A DNA stretch of 35,872 bases. Source: Candidatus Rifleibacteriota bacterium (GTDB taxonomy: Bacteria; Muiribacteriota; Ozemobacteria; Ozemobacterales; Ozemobacteraceae). Each line of letters starts with the position of its first letter. The first letter of the stretch is position 1. The position numbers and the translations under genes were made by a program. The notes beneath the pieces are model-generated. The model was not told the origin of the DNA, ran no database searches, and was given only the letters and a program-made list of their open reading frames with translations. Positions 23,873-33,483 of this stretch are shown in pieces. The stretch covers positions 1 through 35,872 of the forward strand of contig JAAYVD010000133.1 in the NCBI GenBank assembly GCA_012517355.1, in the 5' to 3' direction.

Positions 23873-24823
23873 ATGAACCGGAACCTGCTGCTTGCCTTCC
23901 TTCTGGTGTTCGGGCTGATCGGCGTTGGCTGGGCCTCCATGGACGACGTCCTGAATGACCATGACCCGTCCGACGATACCGCTGCGACCGTGACCGAGGC
24001 CGCCAAAGAGGTCAAGTCGATCGTTTCGACGATCGCCTCGGGCACCACGCCCCCGCCCAAGGACGTGGTCGACATGGTCGACAAGATCACCAAGCTCATC
24101 GAGGATATCACCAAGGCCCTGGAAGAGGTGGAAAAGACCGAGGGCAAGGATGGGAAGGAAGAGAAGTCCGGCAACTACACCGTCGTGAGCGGCGACTGCC
24201 TGTGGAACATCGCCAAGAAGTTCTACGGGGATGGTTCCGCCTACACCCGGATCGTCGAGGCCAACAAAGACAAATACCCCAGCCTCGCCAACAACCCAGA
24301 TCTCATCTACCCGGGCTGGGATCTGACGATCCCCGGGGCCGATGACACCCAGACCTCCAACAATAACAATAGCAGCGATTCCGGCACCACTCCCGACACC
24401 GGGTCGGCTCCTTCGGGGACCGCGGAAAAGGTCGCCGCCGTGGCCAAGACCTTCCCCAGTCGCTATAACGGCTACCAGAAGTTCCCGTATGCCGCCGGCA
24501 CCGAAGGCGGCAACCTCGGGTGCGCCAATGTCGTCTCGGCTGCCCTCAAGGAAGCCGGGGTCAACGTCTGGAGCTTGAACGTCACGGGCGTCAAGAATGC
24601 CCTGTTGGGCAAGGGCTGGAAACTGGTGAGCGCCCCCCCGTGGAAGGAAGGCGACGTGGTCTGCTGGAGCGCCCCCTCGGGAAGCATCCACGGGCACATC
24701 GGCATCGCCGTGAAGAACGGCAACTCGATGTCGGCCATGAACAACTCATCCACCCAGCGCAAGCCGATCTTCAGCACCCCGGTGAACTACCGGGCCGTGT
24801 CCTGCACCGTCCGCAAAATCTAG
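23873..24823 (+). CDS. Exported LysM protein with C-terminal cysteine-peptidase-like domain
   Basis: Residues 1-21 form a signal peptide (LLLAFLLVFGLIGVGWA). Residues 35-95 are an acidic helical/coiled region. A LysM domain lies at about 101-154 (YTVVSGDCLWNIAKKFYGD ... LIYPGWDLTIP), which binds peptidoglycan glycan chains. An Asn/Ser/Thr linker (155-185) leads to a C-terminal domain like NlpC/P60 or CHAP endopeptidases: nucleophile candidate C217 in NLGCANVVSAAL, GDVVCW (260-265), and HGHIGIAV with H273/H275. It is probably a cell-wall endopeptidase or amidase outside the inner membrane. The beta-propeller gene follows 19 bases later. Confidence 0.88.
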   Translation: MNRNLLLAFLLVFGLIGVGWASMDDVLNDHDPSDDTAATVTEAAKEVKSIVSTIASGTTPPPKDVVDMVDKITKLIEDITKALEEVEKTEGKDGKEEKSGNYTVVSGDCLWNIAKKFYGDGSAYTRIVEANKDKYPSLANNPDLIYPGWDLTIPGADDTQTSNNNNSSDSGTTPDTGSAPSGTAEKVAAVAKTFPSRYNGYQKFPYAAGTEGGNLGCANVVSAALKEAGVNVWSLNVTGVKNALLGKGWKLVSAPPWKEGDVVCWSAPSGSIHGHIGIAVKNGNSMSAMNNSSTQRKPIFSTPVNYRAVSCTVRKI

Positions 24824-24842
24824 CCAAAAGGATTTTTCCGAC

Positions 24843-25793
24843 ATGCGCAACCTCCTCCTCTGCCTTGTCCTGACCGCCCTTACCGCGCCGGCCGCCCTGG
24901 CCGGCGTTTCGCTTCCGTATGGTACGGGGGCCGGCCAGGTCTCCTTCTACAACGCCAACAACCACCCCGACGCCGAAGAACCGGTTCCCCTCGGTCCCTT
25001 GTCCTTCCGCGTGGCCGGTGGGGACTTCTGGATTGCCGACAGCGTCGCCGGCCGGATCTTCCACGTAGACGGCCAGGGGAAGGTCCTGGCCACCTTGGCG
25101 GTGCCGAAATCGGGGCCGGTCATCCTGATCGAGGACATCGCGCTGATCCGCGATGCCGCGGGAAAGGTCCAGGGGGTGTGGGCCCTGAACGGCGGGGCCC
25201 AGGAGGTCGTCCGCCTGGCCCTCGACGGCACGGTCGTGAAGAAGTTCGGAACCCGTGGCGATGAGCCCGGGACATTCGTGCAGATGCACCGCCTCGAGGT
25301 TGGCCCCGACGGCCGCTTGTTCATCGCCGACAAAGGGCGTCAGAAGATCCTGGTCTTCTCGCCGGAAGGGGCCTTCGAGCGCGAGGTCCCCTGGCAGTGG
25401 TCCGGGCTCTGTCTCGATGCGGCCGGTAATCTCTGCCGCCTGGTCTGGGACGACGCCGCCAAGGTGAACCACCTGGTGGTCGAGACCCCTGAGGGAAAGC
25501 CGGTCAAGGATGTGGTTCTCGACCTGGGCACGCATTTCGACCCGGAGTTGTGGTTCCTCAACGACCAGGGCGAGGCCTGCCTGACCTTCACGCCTGCCAC
25601 CGGTTTCGAGGGGACGTTCACCTTCGCGGTCTGCGGGGCCGACGGCAAGCCGGTCAAGCGGGCCGAGCTGAAGCCGCCCATCGCCATGAACCGGTATCTC
25701 GACAAGGCCGAGACGGGTTTGTTCCTCGGCGTGGCCGATTACAACGACCCGCCCAAAGGCGAATTCAAGATCGAAGCCTGGTCCCCGAAGTAG
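24843..25793 (+). CDS. Secreted NHL-type beta-propeller protein
   Basis: It follows the LysM gene by 19 bases with AAAAGGA as ribosome site, so it is the second gene of that transcript. Residues 1-20 are a signal peptide (LLLCLVLTALTAPAALA). The mature part has repeated blade motifs of the NHL/six-bladed type: FWIADSVAGRIFHVDGQGKV, GVWALNGGAQEVVRLALDG, LEVGPDGRLFIADKGRQKI and LCLDAAGNLCRLVWDD. NHL propellers usually mediate protein or ligand binding, and no enzymatic residues are seen. It may assist the LysM cell-wall enzyme. The strong terminator ends this unit. Confidence 0.87.
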   Translation: MRNLLLCLVLTALTAPAALAGVSLPYGTGAGQVSFYNANNHPDAEEPVPLGPLSFRVAGGDFWIADSVAGRIFHVDGQGKVLATLAVPKSGPVILIEDIALIRDAAGKVQGVWALNGGAQEVVRLALDGTVVKKFGTRGDEPGTFVQMHRLEVGPDGRLFIADKGRQKILVFSPEGAFEREVPWQWSGLCLDAAGNLCRLVWDDAAKVNHLVVETPEGKPVKDVVLDLGTHFDPELWFLNDQGEACLTFTPATGFEGTFTFAVCGADGKPVKRAELKPPIAMNRYLDKAETGLFLGVADYNDPPKGEFKIEAWSPK

Positions 25794-25857
25794 GAATCGG
25801 ACTCACCACTCACCCCCAAGACACCGAGGACACAGAGACAGAATAGAATTCAAGCCC

Positions 25858-25896
25858 ACGTCCCCCGTTGCTTTCATGGCGGGGGACGTTTTTTTC
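25858..25896 (+). terminator. Strong intrinsic terminator of the LysM-propeller operon
   Basis: ACGTCCCCCG pairs with CGGGGGACGT (10 bases) across a 12-base loop, followed by TTTTTTT. It lies 62 bases after the stop codon at 25793. The intervening sequence contains a 'gaCACcgAGGACACAGAG' type repeat with no function visible. Confidence 0.93.
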
Positions 25897-25919
25897 AATG
25901 ATCCGCATAAAGGCTTGCC

Positions 25920-26045
25920 GAAGGGGCTTTGCCCCTTCACCCCACCAGGGCCGATGGCCCTGGATCCTTTCTGCTGGCGAGGTGAACGCTGTCGCGTTCA
26001 CCTCGCGGAAGCTCCGCTTCGCGGTCCGTTAGTCCTGGAACGGAC
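25920..26045. repeat. Cluster of four to five closely packed hairpins
   Basis: Hairpins follow each other almost without gap: GAAGGGGC/GCCCCTTC (25920-25938), CCAGGGCC/GGCCCTGG (25945-25963), a perfect 12-base stem CGAGGTGAACGC/GCGTTCACCTCG (25978-26005), a short GAAGC/GCTTC (26008-26020) and GTCCGTT/AACGGAC (26024-26045). No T-tracts follow, so they are not classical terminators. The style matches intergenic palindromic repeat elements seen in many copies in other genomes. Confidence 0.85.
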
Positions 26046-26079
26046 GGAAGTCTCTTTTCTGCGGATCCCGGGGGTGGAT

Positions 26080-27908
<1,829 letters not shown>

Positions 27909-28781
27909 TCAGTGGGTTTGGGCGTCGGCGCCGGCGATGACCTCGGAGAGTTCCTTGGTGATGACCGACTGACGGGTGCGGTTGAACTTCATGGTCAGCT
28001 CGTCGATGATCTCCTGGGCCCGGTCGGTGGCCGCGTCCATGGCCACCATGCGGGCCGCCTGTTCGGAGGCCGACGACTCGAGGACGGCCTTCATGAACAG
28101 GCCTTCAACGTAGCGGGGGATGAGGGCGGTGAGGATGGCCTCGGGCGAGGGGTCGAACTGGATGCGCTGGTCGCCATGGTGCCGTGACTTGCGTCCGACG
28201 CCGATTTCGGAGACGGGGAGCAGGATCCGGGTTTCGATGCGGCGTTCCAGCGTCGAGACGAAGTGGGTGTAGATGATGACCAGTTCGTCGATCACGCCGG
28301 TCGTGTAGAGGGAGATTGCGTTGCGGGCCGCCATGCCGAGGGCCTTCTGGGAATACTTCCCGACCAGGTCGGGGTGGCTGCCGATGACGGTGAAGGCCAG
28401 GCGGCGAAAATGGTCGACCCCCTTCTTGCCGATCAGGATCAGCTTCTTCTCCTGGCCGGGGTTGTCCTGGAGTCGCCGCAGGCAGGCCTTGACCAGGTCG
28501 TGGTTGAAGCTGCCGCAGAGGCCACGCTCGCCGGTGACCAGCACGATGCCCGTGGTCTTCACCGCTCGGCCGCCGAAGAGTGGGTGGGAAACGTTCGGGG
28601 GCAGCACCGCCCTTAGGTCGACCACCATCTGTTCGAGCTTTTCGAGATACAGGTGGGTCGACAGATAGGAATCCATGGCCCGGCGCAGTTTCACGGTGGC
28701 CATCATCTTCATGGCGCGCGTGATCTGCTGGGTGGAACGCACCCCCGTCATCTTCTTGCGGATGTCCTTGAGACCGGGCAT
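27909..28781 (-). CDS. atpG: ATP synthase F1 gamma subunit
   Basis: This 290-aa central-stalk subunit begins [29 protein letters not shown], with the conserved N-terminal helix, and ends with the conserved C-terminal helix RMVAMDAATDRAQEIIDELTMKFNRTRQ followed by SVITKELSEVIAGADA. The middle ERGLCGSFN block is typical. It overlaps the atpA stop by one base (TGATG). The rotor function is established for the family. Confidence 0.98.
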   Translation of the reverse strand: MPGLKDIRKKMTGVRSTQQITRAMKMMATVKLRRAMDSYLSTHLYLEKLEQMVVDLRAVLPPNVSHPLFGGRAVKTTGIVLVTGERGLCGSFNHDLVKACLRRLQDNPGQEKKLILIGKKGVDHFRRLAFTVIGSHPDLVGKYSQKALGMAARNAISLYTTGVIDELVIIYTHFVSTLERRIETRILLPVSEIGVGRKSRHHGDQRIQFDPSPEAILTALIPRYVEGLFMKAVLESSASEQAARMVAMDAATDRAQEIIDELTMKFNRTRQSVITKELSEVIAGADAQTH

Positions 28782-30400
28782 CAGGCCCTCTGGCGGGTGG
28801 GGCCGGCGGTTTCCCCGGGAGTTCCGGCCGCGGCGGCAGCCACCGCGGTCGTGGCCGTGGCCTCGGCGGAAGCCGCGGGCGGCGGTCCGGCAGGCTTGAA
28901 CTCGGTGTTCAGGAACTCCTGGACGATGCGGGGAAGGGCCTCGGCCAGGCCGGCGTCAATGACCTTCTCCTGCCGGATCTTGTACAACACCTCGGGGTGG
29001 CGCTGGGCGACGTGCCGGCAGAGGGCCTGCTTGAAGGCGGTGACATCCTTCAGGGGCAGGGGATCGAGGAACCCGTGGGAGGCGGCGAAGATGGTCAGGA
29101 CCTGGTCGGCCACCTCCATGGGCTGGTATTGGGGCTGCTTGAGCAGCTCGACCAGCCGCTCCCCGCGGGCCAGCTGGGCCTGGGTGGCCTTGTCCAGGTC
29201 CTTGGAAAACTGGGCGAAGGCGGCGAGTTCGCGATACTGGGCCAGTTCGAGGCGCAGGGGGCCGGCCACCGTCTTCATCGCCTTGATCTGGGCGTTGCCG
29301 CCCACCCGCGAGACCGACAGGCCGGCGTTGATGGCGGGCCGGACCCCGCTGTTGAACAGGCCCGCCTCCAGGATGATCTGACCGTCAGTGATCGAGATGA
29401 CGTTGGTGGGGATGTAGGCCGAGAAGTCGCCGGCCTGGGTTTCGATGATGGGCAGCGCGGTCAGCGAACCCCCGCCTTTCTCCTCGCTGAGCTTGGCGGC
29501 GCGCTCGAGCAGGCGGGCGTGCAGGTAAAAGATGTCGGAAGGGAAGGCCTCGCGGCCGGGCGGCCGGCGCAGCAGCAGCGACACCTGCCGGTAGGCGGCC
29601 GCGTGCTTCGACAGGTCGTCGTAGACGCAAAGCACGTGCTGTCCCTGGTCGCGGAAAAACTCCCCGATGGTGCAGCCGGCGTAGGGGGCCAGGAACTGGA
29701 GGGGGGCCGGGTCGGCGGCGTTGGCGGCCACGATCACGGTGTATTTCATGGCGTCGTGGCGCTCGAGGATGTCGGTGATCTGGGCTACGGTGGAGGTCTT
29801 CTGTCCGATCGCGACGTAGACGCAGATGACCCCGGTGTCCTTCTGGTTGAGGATGGTGTCGATGGCGATGGCGGTCTTGCCGGTCTGCCGGTCGCCGATG
29901 ATCAGTTCGCGCTGGCCCCGCCCGATGGGGATCAGTGCATCGACGGCCTGGATGCCCGTTTGCAGGGGTTCCTTGACCGGCTGGCGCTGCACCACGTTGG
30001 GGGCGGGCCGTTCCAGCGGCCACCGGTCGCGGGCGACGATGGGGCCCTTGCCGTCGAGGGGCTGTCCGATGGCGTCGACGATCCGCCCCAGCAGGGCGTC
30101 GCCGACCGGGACCGAAACGATCTTGTTGGTGTCCTTGACCAGGTCGCCCTCATGGATTCCCTCGTCGGGGCCGAGGATGATGCAGCCGACGTTGTCCTCC
30201 TCGAGGTTGAGCACGTAGCCCTTGATGCCGTTCGGGAACTCCAGCAGGTCGCCGACCATGGCGTTGGGCAGGCCGTGGATGCGGGCGATGCCGTCGCCCG
30301 CCAGGAGGACCTGGCCGGCTTCGACCAGTTCGTGCTCGGAGGAGAACGCCTCGATTTCCTTCTTGAGGATGGCCACGATTTCTTCGGGCTTGATGGGCAT
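28781..30400 (-). CDS. atpA: ATP synthase F1 alpha subunit with Ala/Pro-rich C-terminal extension
   Basis: This 539-aa subunit has the Walker A motif GDRQTGKT (169-176), QKTSTVAQ, the [24 protein letters not shown] region and the arginine-finger block ISVTRVGG-like ([14 protein letters not shown]). The start at 30400 is the usual MPIKPEEI with ribosome site AAAGGATCC. The core ends at about EFLNTEFK; the last 40 or so residues are Ala/Pro/Thr-rich ([13 protein letters not shown]), which is not part of the normal alpha subunit and may be a disordered tail. It binds nucleotide non-catalytically. Confidence 0.97.
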   Translation of the reverse strand: MPIKPEEIVAILKKEIEAFSSEHELVEAGQVLLAGDGIARIHGLPNAMVGDLLEFPNGIKGYVLNLEEDNVGCIILGPDEGIHEGDLVKDTNKIVSVPVGDALLGRIVDAIGQPLDGKGPIVARDRWPLERPAPNVVQRQPVKEPLQTGIQAVDALIPIGRGQRELIIGDRQTGKTAIAIDTILNQKDTGVICVYVAIGQKTSTVAQITDILERHDAMKYTVIVAANAADPAPLQFLAPYAGCTIGEFFRDQGQHVLCVYDDLSKHAAAYRQVSLLLRRPPGREAFPSDIFYLHARLLERAAKLSEEKGGGSLTALPIIETQAGDFSAYIPTNVISITDGQIILEAGLFNSGVRPAINAGLSVSRVGGNAQIKAMKTVAGPLRLELAQYRELAAFAQFSKDLDKATQAQLARGERLVELLKQPQYQPMEVADQVLTIFAASHGFLDPLPLKDVTAFKQALCRHVAQRHPEVLYKIRQEKVIDAGLAEALPRIVQEFLNTEFKPAGPPPAASAEATATTAVAAAAAGTPGETAGPTRQRA

Positions 30401-30413
30401 GGATGGGATCCTT

Positions 30414-30995
30414 TCAGGGCTGGGCTGGGGTCGGCGTGAGGCCGTCCAGCCAGTCCTGGTCGTAGCGGTGGAGGAAGTCGGCCAGCTGGGCGAACCGGCG
30501 CCTGACGGTGGAATCGATGACCCGGTCCTCCATGAAGATGAGCAGGCCCCCCTTGACCTCAGGTTGGACCTGGAGCTTCAGGTCGATCGGCCCGTCGTGG
30601 TGGGCGCGGAGCTTTTCCAGAAGGGCCTCACGTTCCGAGGGAAGGAGGGGTACGGCGGACTGGACCTGGACGCCCAGGATGTTCATCTTCTTGCGGTAGA
30701 GATTCTCCAGTTCCTCGGCGATGTCGGGGAGAAAATCGGTGCGGTGGCGGCGAACCAGCAGGTGCAGGAACTCGCGGGCCAGGGTGGCGGGACCCTTGGC
30801 GAAGCTCGCGTCGACCACGTGGTGCTTGCGGTCGATGGGAACCGCAGGGTTGAGCAGGAAGGTGCGCAAGGCCGGGGCCTGCTCCCACAGGTTCATGAAG
30901 GCGCGGAACTCCCCCAGGGCGGGCAGCAGTTCGGCCCGCTCGATGGCATGGAAGAAGGCGGCAGCGTAGCGGCGGGCGATGACCCTCGATTTCAT
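30414..30995 (-). CDS. atpH: ATP synthase F1 delta subunit
   Basis: This 193-aa protein fits delta/OSCP: it begins [18 protein letters not shown], has [19 protein letters not shown] in the N-terminal bundle, and ends with the conserved [25 protein letters not shown] block. Delta links F1 to the b subunits of the stator. The ATG at 30995 overlaps the atpF stop by four bases; longer frames upstream are shadows of atpF. Confidence 0.95.
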   Translation of the reverse strand: MKSRVIARRYAAAFFHAIERAELLPALGEFRAFMNLWEQAPALRTFLLNPAVPIDRKHHVVDASFAKGPATLAREFLHLLVRRHRTDFLPDIAEELENLYRKKMNILGVQVQSAVPLLPSEREALLEKLRAHHDGPIDLKLQVQPEVKGGLLIFMEDRVIDSTVRRRFAQLADFLHRYDQDWLDGLTPTPAQP

Positions 30996-31687
30996 GAGGG
31001 TTGCTCCGGTTGACCGGCCTGGTCGAGGCGGTCGATGGTCTTGCGGATCAGGTCGTGGTGCATCTGGTCGTCGAGGGAGGTTTCGATCACTTTTTCGGCG
31101 GCCAGCATGGTGAGTTGCACCATGCGCTCCTTGAGACTGGCCCAGGCGCGATCCCGCTCCATGGCGATCTCGCGCCTGGCCTGTTCCTGGAGGGCCTCGG
31201 CCTTTTCCCCGGCCTCGGCCAGGATGGTCTCCTTCGCCTTCTGCGCCTCGGTGATGGCCTCCTGCCGGAGGCGGTAGCACTCCTGGTCGATGGCCGCGAG
31301 TTTCGCGCGGTATTCCTCCTGGAGGGACTGGGCCTGGGTGTTCTTGCGGGCGGCCTCCTCCAGTTCCCCTTTCACCTTCTGGGCCCGCTGCTCGAGGATC
31401 TGGCCGATGGGGCCGAAGAAGAACGCCCGGAGCAGGGCGAGCAGGATGAGGAAGTTGAGCATCTGGGAAACCACAATCATGGCGTCGAACGAGAACAGAC
31501 CGGCTTCCCCGTGGCCGCCGGGGGCAGGAGTGGCGTGGCCGGCCGCCGTCGCGACATCCTGGTGGAGCGGTGCTTCGGCGAGGGCCGGGCCGCTGGCGGG
31601 GGTGGCAACCTCCGCCGCGGATGACGGGAAAACCCCCGTCAGGACGACGAGAGCGGCGATGGTGATGAAGAGGGCGGGCCTACGCAT
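30992..31687 (-). CDS. atpF: ATP synthase Fo b subunit with signal-peptide-like extension
   Basis: This 231-aa protein has a single membrane helix at about 70-92 (AMIVVSQMLNFLILLALLRAFFF) followed by a long charged helix (RAQKVKGELEEAARKN... and AEAGEKAEALQEQARREIA), as in the peripheral stalk. Before it lie 65 extra residues beginning with a signal-peptide-like segment (RRPALFITIAALVVLTGVFPSSAA) and an Ala/Pro/His linker. Extensions of this type occur in b subunits of some deltaproteobacteria-like lineages, as I recall. The start has GGAGG 11 bases upstream. There is no second b or b' gene. Confidence 0.95.
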   Translation of the reverse strand: MRRPALFITIAALVVLTGVFPSSAAEVATPASGPALAEAPLHQDVATAAGHATPAPGGHGEAGLFSFDAMIVVSQMLNFLILLALLRAFFFGPIGQILEQRAQKVKGELEEAARKNTQAQSLQEEYRAKLAAIDQECYRLRQEAITEAQKAKETILAEAGEKAEALQEQARREIAMERDRAWASLKERMVQLTMLAAEKVIETSLDDQMHHDLIRKTIDRLDQAGQPEQPS

Positions 31688-31708
31688 GCGGGGATTGGCC
31701 TCCGCAGG

Positions 31709-31954
31709 CTACCATTTCAACAGGAGGAGGATCAGGGAGACCAGGAGACAGTAGATGGCCAGCGACTCGATCATGGCCAGGCCGATGATCATGGTGAACC
31801 GGAGTTCGCCGCTGATCTCGGGCTGGCGGGCCATCGAGTCCATGGCGGCGCAGATGACGCGGGCCTGGGCGACGGCGGCGAACGAGGAGCCGACCAGGAT
31901 GGACAGGACGGCGGCGATCGATTCGGTGGAACGGACGACAGTGGTGGGATCCAT
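31709..31954 (-). CDS. atpE: ATP synthase Fo c subunit (rotor ring), Na+-type ligand pattern
   Basis: This 81-aa hairpin of two membrane helices joined by the polar loop ARQPE (42-46) has the ion-carrying carboxylate E63 in AMIESLAIY. Aligned on the loop, Q30 and E63-S64 occupy the positions of Q32 and E65-S66 of the sodium-binding Ilyobacter tartaricus ring (spacing 33 in both); Tyr68 is also in the place of its Tyr70. The usual Gly-rich GxGxG of helix 1 is replaced by GSSFAAVAQA, and Thr67 by Leu65. Identity as c subunit is sure. The ion is a prediction. Confidence 0.95.
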   Translation of the reverse strand: MDPTTVVRSTESIAAVLSILVGSSFAAVAQARVICAAMDSMARQPEISGELRFTMIIGLAMIESLAIYCLLVSLILLLLKW

Positions 31955-31981
31955 GAAGCAGCCTCCAGTGGTGGGTTCGGA

Positions 31982-32665
31982 TCAGTGGGAATGCTCTTCC
32001 GAGGGCATCGCCCCGGAAAGGTACAGACCGGCCAGGATGGTGAAGACCATGGCCTGCAGGAAACTGGTGAAGATGGCCAGGAGCATCATCGGGAGCGGGA
32101 CGAGGAAGGGGAACAGGGACACGGTGAGGACGAGGATGACCACGTCCTCGCCCATGATGTTGCCGAACAGGCGCAGGGTGAGGCTGATGGGTCGGGACAG
32201 CTCGCCGACGACGTGGATGGGGAACATCAGGGGACCCAGCCACCAGGGTTCCCCCCAGAAGTGCTTCAGGTAGCCGAGGCCGCCCTCCCAGAACCCGAAG
32301 AAGTGGGTCAGGCAGAAGACGATGAGGGCGAGGCTGACGCAATTCGAGAAAACGCTGGTGGGCGACTTGAGGCCGGGAACCAGGCCGAGGAGGTTCTCGA
32401 ACAGGACCATGATGAACAGGGTGCCCAAAATGGGCAGCAGGCGGCGGGCGTGGCGGGGGCCGGTGATCATCTCGACCAGCCCCAGGAGGGTCTCAAAGAT
32501 CCCTTCGGCGATGTTCTGCCAGGGGCCGGGCTCGAGGGAAAGCCGGCGGGTGGCCAGATACGCGGGCAGGACGAGGACGAGGGTGACCAGCCAGGGGAGG
32601 ACGGCCCCGGGAGGCAGGGGGATGAACGACAGGGCGTAGAAAAGATGACTCTCAAGAGCGTGCAT
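31982..32665 (-). CDS. atpB: ATP synthase Fo a subunit
   Basis: This 227-aa protein has five to six membrane segments and the essential helix with R165 in SLTLRLFGNIMGED (E. coli Arg210 equivalent), followed by a hydrophobic block ending in FTILAGLYLSGA. The a subunit forms the ion half-channels next to the c ring. The start at 32665 (MHALESHLFYALSF) is chosen over an upstream one at 32713, because the upstream extension is Arg/Gly-rich and lies inside the previous gene; it overlaps that gene by 14 bases. It ends at SGAMPSEEHSH. Confidence 0.94.
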   Translation of the reverse strand: MHALESHLFYALSFIPLPPGAVLPWLVTLVLVLPAYLATRRLSLEPGPWQNIAEGIFETLLGLVEMITGPRHARRLLPILGTLFIMVLFENLLGLVPGLKSPTSVFSNCVSLALIVFCLTHFFGFWEGGLGYLKHFWGEPWWLGPLMFPIHVVGELSRPISLTLRLFGNIMGEDVVILVLTVSLFPFLVPLPMMLLAIFTSFLQAMVFTILAGLYLSGAMPSEEHSH

Positions 32666-33083
32666 GGTCGTCTCGCGGCGGGAACCGCGGGGCCCGGGCG
32701 CACCCCGCGACAATGGCGAACTGGCTGGTGAGCATGCCCCCCAGGAGTTCCAGGAGGTCGACCCCCAGGTACCACAAGCCCAGGAGTCCGCCCAGCATCA
32801 GCCCGAATTTGAGGACGGACACCAGGAGGGCGGCGCCGAACATGGCCCCGGTGCCGCCTTTCATGCGCATGACCGTGGACACGAGCAGCTGGAAGCTGCC
32901 GAACCCGGCCAGGGCGCCGACCAGGGCTCCCCAGCAGAAGCGGCGCTTGAGCAGGAACCCGATCGTGAGGGCGGCTACCAGCAGGGCCAGCGTCCAGCGC
33001 CGGACCGACTGGCACAGGTGAAAGACCAGCCGTTCAAGCCGGTCTTCGGGGGTTTCCCGGGGCTCCTGTGGTTGCTCGGTCAT
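32652..33083 (-). CDS. atpI: AtpI-like ATP synthase accessory membrane protein
   Basis: The 143-aa protein begins MTEQPQEPRETPEDRLERL, a charged cytosolic part, followed by four hydrophobic segments (WTLALLVAALTIGFLLKRRF, WGALVGALAGFGSFQLLVST, AAMFGAALLVSVLKFGLML-like and LLGLWYLGVDLLELLGG). This four-helix pattern with the early LxxxRRxxWGxLxGxLxxxxNx-type helix 2 is that of AtpI, a c-ring assembly helper. It starts 50 bases inside the end of atpZ and its own last 14 bases overlap atpB. I am sure of the gene; the family name is from position and topology. Confidence 0.8.
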   Translation of the reverse strand: MTEQPQEPRETPEDRLERLVFHLCQSVRRWTLALLVAALTIGFLLKRRFCWGALVGALAGFGSFQLLVSTVMRMKGGTGAMFGAALLVSVLKFGLMLGGLLGLWYLGVDLLELLGGMLTSQFAIVAGCARAPRFPPRDDHARS

Positions 33084-33327
33084 GAAGGCTCCTGGACAAT
33101 GTTCGCCATGCCTGCCCGATGGCGGCACCCAGGCCCCAGAGGATGCCCAGTCCGGCCCCCCACGGGTGCCACCCGAACCGGTCGTCGAGCCAGATGCCGA
33201 GGCCGATGCCGAGGGCGAGGCAGATACCCATGGTCAGGCCGAGAGCGAGCACCTCCGCGAGAGGGGCCCACCGGCGGGGATCCTTGCCGGGGCCAGGACT
33301 GGCGGATGGCCGTTCTTTATAGCACAT
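33034..33327 (-). CDS. atpZ: AtpZ-like small membrane protein, first gene of the atp operon
   Basis: About 97 aa with two membrane helices (LAEVLALGLTMGICLALGIG, then GAGLGILWGLGAAIGQAWR) and the AtpZ-type WLDDRFG between them. AtpZ/AtpI assist c-ring or Mg/Ca handling in F-type ATP synthases. The ATG at 33327 lies within the spacer of a good promoter, so it may be upstream of the transcript. A GTG at 33252 would give a protein that starts with the first helix, and its GGAG is immediately adjacent, so neither start is comfortable. The 3' end overlaps atpI by 50 bases. Confidence 0.8.
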   Translation of the reverse strand: MCYKERPSASPGPGKDPRRWAPLAEVLALGLTMGICLALGIGLGIWLDDRFGWHPWGAGLGILWGLGAAIGQAWRTLSRSLHDRATTGAPGNPRRPA

Positions 33328-33344
33328 GGGCCCACCCAAGTCAA
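33316..33344 (-). promoter_or_regulatory. Promoter of the atp operon
   Basis: TTGACT (33339-33344, five of six) and TATAAA (33316-33321, five of six) are 17 bases apart on the minus strand, with TGC giving an extended -10. The predicted start of transcription is near 33309, downstream of the apparent atpZ ATG at 33327. Confidence 0.7.
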
Positions 33345-33483
33345 AAGCCGAGGACCGGGCCGGCCGCCGGGACCCATGGTGGAGGAACGGGGGCTGACTG
33401 GTGATGGGGGCTCCGGGAAAGCCGGGCGGGGCCTACGCCGGCCTTGCCGGGAGGAGGGGTGTTCGGGAGGCGCGGAGTGGACC

